Shown here in pieces: positions 25,945 through 38,243 of a stretch of 64,000 nt of DNA. The position numbers and the translations under genes are program-made. A model generated the notes under the pieces. That model saw only the letters and a list, made by a program, of their open reading frames with translations. It made no database searches and was not told the origin of the DNA. The DNA lies in the NCBI RefSeq assembly GCF_016808335.1, contig NC_053149.1, positions 14,435,714 through 14,499,713 on the forward strand. The letters run 5' to 3'. How positions within the stretch are numbered: position 1 is the stretch's first letter; each line of letters begins with the position of its first letter. The DNA is from Panicum virgatum (Eukaryota; Streptophyta; Magnoliopsida; Poales; Poaceae).

Positions 25945-26045
25945 TCTTTCAAAACCGCTTATGGTAAAGGTTTCATTCCACTTTACCTCAGTCTGAAGAA
26001 ACTGATGTCATGATTGCTCCGCATTCTGGTCCAATTGAATTACTA
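25945..26045 (+). other. Endogenous pararetrovirus fragment, right part; right edge approximate
   Basis: After the Helitron, the segment TATGGTAAAGGTTTCATTCC through CTCAGTC repeats 22651-22684 almost exactly and continues into further AT-rich coding-like sequence. The target therefore carried a tandem duplication of about 75 bp before the Helitron arrived. Where virus-derived sequence ends is not clear. Confidence 0.55.
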
Positions 26046-27978
26046 TTATCGATTTGCGCTCCTATGCTGTCATTGTGTGTGCCTGTACTCACCTAGATAG
26101 CTGTGGTTGTTACTGCGAATTCGTAATGCAACAACTCAGTGTAATTACTTTTACCTTATTCAATCGCGACATGTTGTATTCATGCGCTCTTGTTCGTCAG
26201 ATTTGCATGTATGGCCTCTGTCTCCGTCGTTGCAGTAGTCGTTTCCATGCACCACCTATATACTTCTTTGAAACGGTGTGAACTCACTTTACACCAACAC
26301 AGGAAATGCTCTCCGAAACCATGGCCGCCGCAGTTTATATGAACGGTCGCCCATGCAGCGGACCCCAAGTCGCACCAACATTCTGATATTATGCAACGCT
26401 ACTATTCACAGCCGCCTTTGACTTGCCATGTCCTGTCCGCGTGGACTCTATAATTACGATCGTGTCAGGGGTTATTACTGCCATTATTAACAGCATGAAT
26501 CCTAAAGCATCATGCCGCTCCTACCATCGATTCCCTATGGGTACGTACCGGTACAAACATTAAATCCGCACTCGAACACGCTAACGATCTGCTCAACCTA
26601 TGGGCTCGTACCCATAGCTTCTTTCGCCCATTGGATGGGGAACATGAATCTTGGTGCTCGGTGGTTTAATGTCAGTTGTACTGTGCGCTGATCGGGTCTG
26701 TCAGGTAAAGAGGGAATTAGGGAAAATGGATGTTCACACTTGTTCCCATGGTGATGGAGTCGGTTTGGGTGGCTTATGTTGGATTTATAGTTTTGTTAGG
26801 GGCTTATGTGTAAGGTTGTTCTTATCCATTTTGGGTGGACAGATGCGGGTCATGAGGAAGAGGGAGATGGATGTGGGGGTCTGCGGGGGAGTTCTTGGTG
26901 CTGGAGGCGATTAGGTGAAGGAGCTTCTATGGTGATGTTATCATGGTCAAGTGGAGGTAACTAGTTTGTTTGGCGTATCTATTGTACCAGGGATTCCGTC
27001 TATGCTGGTAAGCCCCCTTTTTGCGACGAATGCGGAGATCTGGTAGGGAGTGTTCTTAATGTTTGCATGCGGTTGTTATTTAGTTTTTGTTTTCTTGGAT
27101 GAGTTTTGGTTTGCCTCTCGGACTGACTGTCGATTTGTGGTGCTATGTTGGGGGGGGATTTTAGATTACTGATTTAATTTCAAATAGGTAGCTTGGGTTC
27201 GGTTTTGGTGCGAATCTTGTTGATCTCTGTACTGCGGTCATGTGCTAGACTCCGCCTATTTTTGTCATGTTTTTTCGATGGGTTACTCTAGGTATGTGTA
27301 ATCCTTCATTACTATTTAAATCGCAATGATGGTGATTGTAGATTTGTTGATGTATGGGGTTACGGATGTAACTGTTTGGGGGAAACTGCAGTTGTTTTGT
27401 TGAGCATGAATGCAGATCATGGAGTGTTCAATGTGTTGTTGCTTGTTGTAAATATTCAGGTCCATATCTGTAGGAGGGTGTATGCAGTAATCGATGTCAT
27501 GGAAAAGGAAGCTTGTAGGTGAAATTGGGTTTATTTCAATTAGTGAATGGCATTGTATTATGGTCCTTGGTAGTTGTTGTTTATTTTGTTTATGAGTCAT
27601 GTATGTAGTACTGGGTTTCTGCGTAGCTGTAGTCAGTGAGTAGAAGCGTCGAGCTGCTGCAAATACGGCTTGTGATCAGAGTCATTACAGTGTTTGAATT
27701 CAGGTGGAGGGTTGATTTGGGTGCACGATTTGCATATGGGGAGCACTAAACTTATGTCGAACTGCATTACTGCCGATTAGTCCTTATATTTTGTAATGTG
27801 GTGGGATACATAGAGAAAGGCTACTGGTAGCTGTAGTGATCCATATGGTACATGTAGAATATTTGTTAGTTATGGTTGTTCATATGTGTCATGGTTAATT
27901 TTCAACTAACCATCATTGCCTTGTTTCCAGCAAGCAGGTTCCCTGTCATATAGTTTGTCGCTGTCCGATGAAGACTCT
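26046..27978. other. Unassigned DNA
   Basis: No plus-strand gene was recognised. A CTATGGGTACG / CGTACCCATAG pair near 26535 and 26605 forms an inverted repeat about 70 bp apart. The GT-rich plus strand from about 26650 onward resembles the introns of the minus-strand gene that follows. Confidence 0.4.
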
Positions 27979-29080
27979 CTATGCATGCATCTGTAGTACA
28001 CTGCATTTGAAATTACAATTAGGGGAATTTTGGTTGATAGTTTGTTTTCCTGAAGAAGAGGTCATGTATATAGAAATTAGATGTATGTAACTAGTGAATG
28101 TTAACTTACAGTCGTAGTCCATGTCAGATGTGTTTCCAGGGCTGGATTTGTTTGATTCTCTTTCGATGCCGTTCATTTTGTCTTCCTCAGTCCCATATAT
28201 GTAATGAAGAACGTATAACTGATGTGGTCAGATTATGATTGCTGCAGGCGTTAAGTGCTTACCACATGCCTGGTTGATGTAGACTTCATGTAGTAGATCA
28301 ATGTCGACTCCATTTTCTATTGCTGTAACATGTTACATGCAGGTGTCAGAACTGGAAATTATTAGTTCTAAATGTGTGATGATGTCTTATTTGTTTTACC
28401 TGTGCGGATAATGTTTCGGTGGTATCCTTGTGCTTCGTACTCTTGGAATGTCTTCTCATCATCTGGAATGATTTGTTTTATGTTTGCTTGCATTGAGACC
28501 TCTTTTAGCTGTGGCTAGGTAAATGAGGTTGTGGTTTTGCTTGTAGCTATTATTCCTTTTACTAGTATAGCTTCCACGGTTGATGTAAATGCTGTGACTA
28601 CAATTTGTTGGGTTTGTCTCTCAATGTTGTAGCTTCGGACATCACAGTATGATGATAGTAGGGGTCTTAGAAGGTCAAAACTGCACTCATCTGGTGGTAG
28701 GCCTGCAATGTGTATCAGCACTTGTGTACTCCATGGGAGAGCTCGGTTCTTGTAGTGAGGAGTCCATTAGTGAGGGAAAGTGTGTACCTTGGTGTTATTA
28801 TTGCTTTATGTGCTTCTATTGCATTTTTGTGATTTGGTGATGTGAATTTCATAATGTAGTTAGGGGGGTCTTCATATATGTCGGAAGGCATGCAATCCAT
28901 TGGGCATATGTTTCGTAGAGCCACATATATGTCTTCAATGGTTGGTTTTAAGGTCATTGGTCCTATAGGAGTGCATATGAGGGACAGGTTCATGTTGTTG
29001 ACTAAATTATCCATGATTTTCTACGATAACTTCTTTGGTCTGAACGTGATGTTGTTGTTGCTTCGTCGTGAATGGATGCC
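27979..29080 (-). CDS. Unidentified multi-exon plant gene or remnant on the minus strand
   Basis: Four stretches on the minus strand look like exons. From upstream: about 29014 to 28540 (TLKPTIEDIYVALRNIC, EDPPNYIMKF, then after a frame change near 28720 LIHIAGLPPDECSFDLLRPL); about 28465-28400 (DDEKTFQEYEAQGYHRNI, followed by GTAAAAC); about 28345-28270 (ENGVDIDLLHEVYINQAC); and about 28190-28110 (MNGIERESNKSSPGNTSD). The first part has the feel of the DUF4283-like region found in many plant repeat-associated proteins, but this is only an impression. The frame change suggests decay or an unrecognised intron. Function unknown; exon edges approximate. Confidence 0.4.
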
Positions 29081-29241
29081 TGAATTGAATATGGGGAGTT
29101 AGTGATTGCTAAGTGCAGGTTGGTGTAAATAAAACATCAAATTCTATGTTTCGAATGAGTTAACTACTATAACTATGCTGGATTTCATGGTTGAAATAAT
29201 ATGTTTAAAATGATCATGTCGTGAAGGTTCGTCATATGTTG

Positions 29242-30662
29242 TGTTGGCGCTCCTTAAGTATCCATTTTATCCCCTGTTTAACTTTGATAATGGCATGAAT
29301 TTAATATCAAAATCACTAACCATCCTAACCTCGGCCCAATTATTGGTCGTTTTCACGTTTGCACATATATTTTGGAGGTACTTCGTTTTTGTAGGTTTTT
29401 GACCAATTTTGGAGCATGAAATGGCGAAGCCCACGATCACGCGATGACACGAAGAATGACGAAGGCCAAAGCCCGAACAAAGGGTCGAAGGCCATGATGA
29501 TTGGAGGCCCATTCATGCACATCCACCCTCCAATGAAGCCCAAAAGACAAAGCCCACAAGATAAGATTGAGATACTTCGGAGCTAAGCAAAGCAAAGAGA
29601 TATTTAAGGAAGGATTTTCCATCCTATCCTTCTCCTCGAAGAAATCTCGAAGATAACGACGTCTAAAGGGGTGCAATCGTGAAAGACATAAACTCTAGAA
29701 GATTCCAGGAGGCTTGGGGAGAAAGTTGAGCGCGAGCCGGCGAAGGAAAGTGCTAGGCCGGCCGGCCTAGGCTCATTGGGCCGGCCGGCCCAGGCCTTTT
29801 TTAGGTCGGTTCGACCTCCCCTTTGACCGAGGGTTCCCTGAGGCTATTTAAAGACCCCTCCCCAAGGTTCACGCAGAGAGCAATTCGGGAGACGACGCCA
29901 AGGAGCAGAGAAGATAGAGGGACACCTCTCGGAGAGCCGAGGGTCGTGCTAGTTGTCTAGGGTTTGCCCTAGCCGACGTGGGAACATTGCAAGGAAGACC
30001 ACGTCGGAGTTCTGGAGCTAGGATCATCAAGATCAAGGTAGGGCCCCGGTTGTGATCTTGTGATGTACTATCATTCATGGTGAAGTTATTTGTGTTTCCG
30101 AATGTTTAGCGACCATGTTCTCCTCTTTCGATTTCGTTCTTTTCTTTGGGTTCGCTTCATCTTAGATCTATTATCGAGATAGATCACTTAGCATGATCTT
30201 GTAGTCATGGTGGCTAGAGGTTCATGGCGGAACTACCAAAGTGAGTTCGACTTGCTTCAGGGTATCCCGTTGAAAAGGGGGGCGTCGTGACAGGCCGTCT
30301 CCACAGAGTAGGTTGGGTATCGAGGGATCGAATTGGAGATTTTGAGTTTAAAGAGGCTTTTCATTGAGATTCACATCTATCTTACTTCACTTTATCTAGC
30401 TGGAACTACAACATATGCATGATCTAGGTGATCTAGATTGGTTATCTCTAACTTTCTCTTGCTACCTTTGGTGTTTGTCGTGTTTTTAGTAGATTAGATT
30501 CGTTTTCACCATCTCACACAAAGGAATCTCTATGCTAGTAGATTGTTTCTTATCTCTTTGGTTCCGTGGATTGATAAACCTTGGGGGAATACTCTGAGGG
30601 AAAAGCTACACGAAACCGTGCGCTTGCGGTATATAAATCGGGGGCGCTAAGGAGCGTCAACA
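29242..30662. mobile_element. Solo LTR (1421 bp), TSD TGTTG
   Basis: The element starts TGTTGGCGCTCCTTAAG and ends GCGCTAAGGAGCGTCAACA, so its ends are inverted repeats of each other with the TG...CA rule obeyed. TGTTG flanks it on both sides (29237-29241 and 30663-30667). There is no internal coding region. A TATTTAA box at about 29845 and the layout suggest plus orientation. The family is not identified. Confidence 0.9.
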
Positions 30663-30998
30663 TGTTGCAAACTTTGAATTCTAATTGCGTACTGTGTGCT
30701 GTTTATAGAGTTGTGTCCATTGTTGTTACTGCAATTTTTTAGGGTGCCAGTTACAGCCCTAAACCCTATATGTACTGTTGGTATGTGATTGCAAATATAA
30801 TGTTATGTCCAATGATTCTTACCTGCTGTAAATTGGATGCTGATTTTAAATTGTTTAGACTTATGTTGCTTTGTTGCCGCAGGTAGGGGTGTCCAGGAGG
30901 GAGGACCCTGCAGTTCTCATGGAATCAGTTGCTGTCATCTTGGATCTGTTTGTTTGGAATGAATTGGTTTTGTAGTTTTTAGATGATGTACCTTTGCA

Positions 30999-33900
30999 AT
31001 CGAACAATTGCAGTGAGGTAGCTCCCTTGGTGCAGCAATGGTCGTCCAGGAGGCACGATCCTGCAATACGAAAGGTATTAGTTTGATTTTGTCTTGAAAT
31101 TGTTAGTTGGTTTCAATGGGATTTTTGCAGCTAAGATAATGTACGTTTGGAGTGGATACTCTTGCAGTGCTATTCAGTTCTTCAATTTCCTGATGTGTTG
31201 CCATGGTTGAATCGTCATGTGCCCCCTTTTATCACCTCTACTAGCGTCATGTGGACTGCTAGGTCCTAGGGAAGTAAGTCGGTGGTGCACTGGGTCTACG
31301 GTGGAGTATGCATTTTTGTCTGGGTGTTTCTAGAATGTCCAGGTATGTTCCAAGCTTGGTTGGTGTTTTTTTTGTTTTGTTTGTTTTCGGTTTTATGTGG
31401 GTGTGTTACCTTCGTTCAGGTGTATAATTTTGGATGAGCCTTACAGAGGCCCAACAGGTGCCTAGGTCAAGTCACGTCTACTATTTTGGCGTTTAATTAT
31501 TTTGGTACTGTTTTTCGCCATTTTCAGACGCGGCGGTAGGTGGTGTCCTCCAACACGTACGCCGGTCGCTTGGTGCGTGCGGCGGCGGCCGCTGTTGTGC
31601 ATTTGGGGGATTTTTCCCTTTATTTCCTAATTGGAAAAGTAAAGGAATGGAAACACAAAAGGAACAAAGAAAAGAGATAAGGGGAGATAGCTTGATGGGC
31701 CACTACGGGGCGTGGAGGCTATTCATCGCGCGCGCGAGTGTGATGCAACACATCGCAGAAGAGGCGCTGTAGGTGGGCTCGCGCACTGTGCATCTTCAAC
31801 CTTGAGCTCGCGATGGTGGTTGGGGCCGCCGGCGAGCTAGGGGTGGGGGAGGGGGGTGGCCGGCGAGGGGTGGGACGTGGGCGGGGCGGCCGCCGGCGAG
31901 GTCGCCGGCGGCCGGGGTGGTGGCGGGAGGTGGCGGAGCTTTAGGTTTCGGGTTGCTGGGGGTGGGGCGGGCTCCATGGTCGCCGGACCTAGAAGAGAGG
32001 GCCGGGGGGCGGCCCGGCGGCGGCGGCAGTTCGGCTGCCGGAGGGCGCGGGAGCGCCGCCGGCCGGCCGAGGCCGGACAACCGGTGGGTGGTGGCCGGTG
32101 GAGGGGGCGGGAGAAGGAGGCAGCGGTGCTGGACGGACGGCGTGGCGGCGACATTGGTTAGCGTGGTGGTGGTGGAGGGCGGCGGCGGAGGCGGTAGAGG
32201 CCGCCGGAGCCGGGGGAGGCGCTCGACGGTGGGGGCGGGCGGGGGTGCTCGGCTGTCGGCTCTCTGCGATTGGATGAGCGATGAGTAGACACCCCCCTAC
32301 GGGGTCCAAATGGAGTGGGCAACCCAGCAGCCCACGGGTGGCCTCTTCATGCCTTATCCATCTCCTTGCTCGGTCAACCAGAGGTGACGGAGAGAAGGGA
32401 GGCGGAGCAGACGAGGCTCATGGCGGCGGCGGCCAACTGCGTGCCCGCCCTAGGCGGCACATCCTTGCCCTACGCAGCTCCCTCTTTCGGCCTATAAATC
32501 AGATCAAAATCTCGCACTCTCGCAGGCAAGCAACATAGACTACTCCCCTCCTCTCTGTTGTCCACATCTCCGGTGAAGTTCTGCCTGGTTCCGGCATGGT
32601 TCGCCGGTACCTGGTGGTGGTGATTCTGCTACACACACACGTGCGTGTGCAGTTGGAGGGCTCTCCTGTGTGTCTCGATGCTGCTGTTCTTATGCTTGTC
32701 TAGAGCAGTGCAGCCCTGTTCTGATTGCTGTGGACCGTGGCCTGGTTATTGGGACCTTTGCTGCATGGTGTCCCTCTTCTTCTCAGGGTTGTTGTTGTGG
32801 ACGTTCCCCTCGGCACCAACATCAGCTCCAGTATCTCCGTCAACCTCCCGCTGGTTGAGGCTTGGACGTGAGCGGCGGAATTGGTTTTCTGGGACAGAAC
32901 CTTGTGTTCGCTGAGCTTGTGGAAGATGTAGGCAATCAACATGCTGTGAGTCACCCGTTGCCTCTTTTCGGTTTGTATTAAACTTTTTGTGCAATTTGCT
33001 AGTTTTGGCTTGGGTGTGATTGCAAATTTTTGGCGGATTAAATTGCTCTGTGATGATAAGCGGTGTAGTGAAACAAGAACGTGACAGTCTGAGGGTTTAG
33101 TACTCTTTAATTCATATGTTGCAGCTTTGCTGATTCTTTTGCCTGCAACTCCAGTGTTATTTCTATAAGCATATTTCCTCTGCTACTTCTGATCTTTGCT
33201 ATTTAGAGTTCAAGAACCTTGTCATTGGTAATATAGCTTGTTCCTGGGTGAAAAGGAAAGAATTGAACTGAACCCTTTTATGTAGGACTGTCACGTTGTC
33301 AAGGATATGTGATCACTTTTGGGTGCTGGAAGGCTGCCTAGAGCAGTAACCCGCTAATTTGAGAGAAAATATAGAAAAACAATCATGTTTTTGTTTTTAA
33401 TCTGCCTGTTTCATCTACTTCCTATGTTTAATGGGTACATAATCATTAGTATTTTTGTTCTCAGTTTACGGACCTTACAAATGCTCCTGTTCATGTATAT
33501 ATTTTTTAAACATGGCTGCAATCTGAGTAGCATGCTTGTTATTTATGGAATAAATTTATTGAATATCATTTCTAGTAGAAGCATGTCCCTTATTTCTATT
33601 AATTCACAACAGCCGCTCCATAGCGCGCTGGCTGGTGCCTTAGGCGGCGCGGCATCCGCATGTCGTTGTGCAGGGCGGCAGGGCGCTGGTGTTTTTATTT
33701 GTATGATCAAAATTTATTGGTGCCTTTATGGTCGGCATTTTTCTAGTGTTTGTAAGCAATTGTTTTCTGTGTTATTTGTGTTGTCATGTTTGCACTGTTA
33801 CATTTCTAATATGGTATTACAACGACTTTGTTCCTACATGTATTAGTAGTACTAGGACATATATTCTGATCGTTCATTATTCGTACTCCGAGCACGCTCT

Positions 33901-35940
33901 TTGTTTCACGAACTTCATTACTACTCTGCTACTTGTAGTGCTGGTAGTCTGTTGTGTTGTAGATAGTGCAGTCATTGATTAGCTCTTCCATTGCCTCCCC
34001 ACAGGATTAATGGTTGAACAAGGTTAGATCAATCTTTACTAATGTAAGTGCGAGTTTGTAAATAAGTTGCAAACCGCTGTTATAGTACCTTAGAGTTGTA
34101 GGGGCAACATGTATGGTCTGTTGGATGTGTTTATAAGAAGCTCCTTCTTTACTTGTCCTGTCCCACAAAGTATGTTTGTTTTAATTTTCATGCAGGACAA
34201 AATAAATGTGCTCTTATGCAATACGTGTGTAGTTCTGTATGTACGTGGCAGTTGTTGGACTATTATAATGGCTTACCTGTTTTTGGTCTGTGATAGAATA
34301 GATACTATTTCTTGCTTTTGTGGCTCCAGTCGTGAGTTCGCCGTTGTTGTACCTTCTTTTTCTATTTTAGGACCTTCTTTTTTTGTTTCAGGTGCTCCGG
34401 GATGACAGTAAGGTAGTGCAAAGTACTTTCGTTGTGGTTCCTGACCTTACTGATCATCGGAATGTAGTTTGTTATTTATTTTGTTTATCTAATTTATTTG
34501 GATGTATGAATATAAATTCAAATACGCAATATTTTGTGGTTCTACATACTAACTTGTTCAAGGATCATACCTGCTATGCGGAGTACATAGGTTAACGCCA
34601 TATGCTGTGGAGCAAAGAGTTCCGTATATGTTGTAGTACACATAGGGTCTGTGCAGAAGTAGTGTAACATGTTAGTTACCTGTTGAGGTGGCTTTGATGG
34701 TTGTAATGGAGGATTATTCTATTTCTGGATGTCCATAATTTTAACTTTGTGCTCTTCTGCTAAAAAGATGGGTTTAATTCAAGATGTGCTTCAAATCAAC
34801 CCATATAGACGGCCTTTCAATTTCAGGGTATGAAGGCTTCTTACTTTGCTTTCCACATTTTTGTTTTGTTGTCTTTCGTAGTGGGCCTGTATAAACAAAA
34901 TGGTAGAGTAGTACCTTCTGTGACAACCTTCTATACATGGTCTTGTAAGGTTTCAAGTGTTGTCTATATTGGTTCAAAACGTGGGAGCATACCAGATCCT
35001 GCATGTTAATGTTCTAGCGCCATCGTACATGCTGAAATCTGTGTATTGTTCCTTCTCGACTATATTGATCAATAATCCACAGATTTTCACATGTTTTGAT
35101 TGTTCGTAATGTTGGTTGCACAGATATAAAAGTGCATGCATTGTATTTGTAAAAATTCCTAATACTTTATTCTTGTTTTTTATTTATGGTTAATTTTATA
35201 CTTACTGTGTAAACTTCAGTATTGTTGATGACGAATCTGTCGTGCTGCTTCCTTGTTCTATATGCATCTTGCACTTGTTTAATTGTTACGGTGAGCCTGT
35301 TTTGCTATGTTCTTATGTTTCTAGGCTCTTTTTGCCTATTTGTTTGCCCTGTTTAATAGTTGCAGAGGGTAAGGCGCATTCTGATGCCGTGGTCTTCATG
35401 TATGCTGAAGTCTGTTCTGAATCATGCAAGCTGATTGCAGTTGTGGAGTTATCCAAATGAGATTATATTTTCATTATATCGGTCTTCAAGGTGTCTCCTG
35501 CTTGTTTTTATAGTAACATGTTCCACCGCCTTACTGTGCACGGAGAGTTACTGTAAAAGCAGGTCAAGCTCGGCGGACAGAGAGTCCCTATAGCTGGAGC
35601 AGCAATTTCAAATTCGTCATCTCTTCTGGTCGAAGCCATCGAGTTCAAGTTCCCACGTTCGTCATGCCTGTATTTATTGCACTGGTTTTAGTTTGGAATG
35701 TGCGTTCTTTTGTGTGGACAGAAAACTCCGTATTGCCTGCGGTAGTTGGACATGTTGCCATGCGGTTGTTGTAGTAAATTAGGTTGTGTGCTATGGGTAC
35801 TTTAGTAATTGTCCTATAACTTTTGGTACAGCTTATTTTCATCCACGCGATCATGCTAGAAGGTTCCGCGGGTTCAACAGTGTTCGGTAAATAGTAGCTC
35901 CTCTGGGTCCACGGTTCGGCTTCATATGTTGGAGCCTGCA
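30999..35940 (+). repeat. Unit X, copy A (plus, truncated at its far end)
   Basis: From CAATTGCAGTGAGGTAGCTC onward this 4.9-kb stretch matches copies B and C, allowing for a 585-bp insert at 31711-32295. Plus-sense exon-like sequence (VAPLVQQWSSRRHDPAIRK before a GT donor at about 31075) and a CTATAAAT box at about 32495 followed by the block CTACTCCCCTCCTCTCTG suggest a transcribed gene, but frames are broken. A stops matching at GGAGCCTGCA (35940), where B begins in opposite orientation. A is more diverged from B and C than they are from each other. Confidence 0.85.
31711..32295. mobile_element. GC-rich Mutator-like insert (Pack-MULE type) in X copy A
   Basis: Copies B and C run straight through this site (AATACGGGGTCCAAAT), whereas A has 585 extra bases between ACTACGGGG (31702-31710) and CCTACGGGG (32296-32304), an 8-of-9 match fitting a 9-bp target duplication. 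The ends GGAGGCTATTCATCGC and the complement of GCGATGAGTAGACACC are imperfect inverted repeats. The interior is very GC-rich with open frames in several registers, typical of elements that carry GC-rich gene pieces; no source gene was recognised. Confidence 0.75.
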
Positions 35941-35948
35941 ATAGGGCT

Positions 35949-38243
35949 CATCCATTCTCTTTCTTCATGTACGCACTGTGATAGAAAGGGCTATTCCCAA
36001 CAAACAACCTACAGGGCATTATTCCATCGGTGAAGTTCCTTGAGAACTGGACATTGAAATACTGCACAACATTTAAGGACACATACATTAGTATGCACCA
36101 AAACAATGAATAACATAGTTGTCATCATAAGGCATGAAGAAACAGATAGTTACTCACATAGACACTAGAAATGCCTGACTGAAATTGAGCTTCACAACAT
36201 GAAGGGGGATCGCGGTGGGCCGATCATTCCAAACATTCGTCGCGGTGGGCCGATCATTCCAAACATTCGTCATGTACTGCATAAGACTCGGAAACATTGA
36301 CACCTTTAACCCCAACTCATACCTCATTCCAAGAACTTGAGCAGGAACTGTGCATACAAATGTGTACAAAAAACAACATAATACAATTAATATCAGTAAT
36401 ATATACAAATGGCCAAGCAAATATATGAACAGCTACAAAAAGAATGAAGACAACCGTAAACGTACCATGCACATTGTGTTGTGAAATTGGTAACTCATTG
36501 AGCTGTACAGGAAGAAAACCTGGAGGAGGAGGAGCAACAGGACCCTCAATATCTATACCCAAATCAATGGCTTCAACAGTAGGTGGCATAACGGGAGCAT
36601 GAATTGGAGCAGCAGGTGCCACAACAGGAGCAGGAATTGGAGCAGCAGGTGCCACAATGGCAGCAGGACCAGCAGCAGCAAGTGGCACAACAACAGCAGA
36701 AGCAGGAGCAACATGTGTCACAACAGCAGATGCCACAGCGAGAGTAGGACCACGACCAGCAGCATCCACCGGAGCAGAAGAGCCATAGGTAGAAACAACC
36801 AGAGCCAGATCAGGATCAACACGAACCGTTCCGACTGTAGGAGCAGGACCCAAAGCAGCATTACAAGCAGGAGCAATCACAGTAGAATCTGGAGCAACCA
36901 CATCACCGGCAACAGTAGGAAAAGAAGGAACTCGTCCATCAGTACCACGAGATGATGCAGCAGGAACCAACTGAGGAACATCATTGGTGGTCGGCCGCTC
37001 AAAGAAAGGCTTGTAAACTCCATCAGCTGAATACAAATGCATAACCATATGATTTTCCCTATCACTGCAAAGAGACTAATATCTCCAGGCACAATTCTCT
37101 CGACTCCAACAAAATGGTACCAACCATCTCCAAAAACAAATGCACCCCGGGCTTCCAGAACATTAACTTTATATGGCACAATTCTTGAACCATGCATCAT
37201 AACATATGGCATTATGTCATGATGAAATCGGTGCACAACATCGGCAGGAAGAACCTACAATTCAATGAAAATCACAGAACTAAAATGCACATAACAAACT
37301 ATAAATCTGATATAAACAACCTGCAATGCCCAATGTGACGTACAATGATTATAAATCAAGTACGAATTACTATATGATACATATTGTCAAACAAGAGTAT
37401 GAATCACTAACAAATCTAAATGTGAGCATAGTAACAAGATGAAACTCATAGTAAGATTTGCAAAATCTTGGTCGAACCGTAGAATGAAGGACCTCCCTAG
37501 CTGTACAACCGTAAGAAAAGGATCAAGGGGCGATGATACAGTCGCCCCTTCCTTTCCCTTCACAAGGAACGACAACAGTGGTTAACGAGGTGGAAAAATA
37601 AGTACAATAAGCATGGATGAACCTAAAATCTCCTCTCCATCCTGAGTTTAGCTGAACCAACCGTCCAAACATGACCCCCTCCAACAGGACACGGAGCATC
37701 ACCCATTCCAGAGCTAGAAGAAGATCCAACTATCTTGGAGGCGTGCAACTCGCATTCCAAAGTAAGACCTGATCCAACCCTTGAAGAACTCCCAATCTAA
37801 CAACATAACATAAGACAACGGTAACCGAGTCCACATTACACTAATTTCATAAACAAAGTGTACTACTTAGCAGACAACTCAGAAAATGGTCAAACACAAC
37901 AAAGAAAATGGCCCGGGCTCGGATCCATTACCTACGACGATGCCGCACCCTTTATCCCTGACGACACCAAGGCTTTTGACTTGGGAAATGAACACGGAGA
38001 TGATGACGCATCTTGGCTACCAGCAACAACATACTGCTTCTTGAAGATGTCCCCTTCACCACCACAAGTACGAGGCCCCATGGCGCTCAAGACTGCATCC
38101 CGACCGCCATGCCGAGGCGACCCCAGAGACAAAGCTCCACCCTGGGTAGCGCTCTTCCGCTTACCCAGAGGGGAACCATGAACTCGGTCCACCTGCGGAA
38201 CTCCAAGATCCTTAGGAAGAAGATACGGCTGGGTCGGATCCAT
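35949..38243 (-). pseudogene. B3-domain-like gene of unit X (copy B)
   Basis: Starting from MDPTQPYLLPKDLG (ATG at 38241-38243), several minus-strand exons can be followed. They include a piece with [17 protein letters not shown], one with [17 protein letters not shown], and one reading VLPADVVHRFHHDIMPYVM then GDGWYHFVGVERIVPGDISLF. The last has the pattern of a plant B3 DNA-binding domain (P-x-DVV, GW..F, GD..LF). A long Ala/Pro-rich linker and a C-terminal exon (RYELGLKVSMFPSLMQY) follow, ending near 35949. The copy is damaged: TAG replaces the GAG seen in copy C at the end of exon 1, there is a one-base frame break near 37060, and an exon holds a 30-bp tandem duplication (36213-36272). 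B3 proteins are plant transcription factors; the function here is inferred only. Confidence 0.5.

Noticed and set aside
22650..25992. A 37-bp direct repeat flanking the 3.3-kb insert taken as a target-site duplication of a LINE
   Set aside because: The repeat is part of a longer pre-existing tandem duplication, and the insert has Helitron ends between A and T.
31796..32309. Five overlapping Pro/Gly/Arg-rich open frames
   Set aside because: They lie in the GC-rich Mutator-like insert and show no codon or domain evidence.
33385..33846. 153-codon plus-strand frame in X copy A, repeated in copies B and C as 146-codon frames
   Set aside because: It is conserved only because the DNA is duplicated; Leu/Ile/Phe-rich AT-driven sequence without splice support or a domain.
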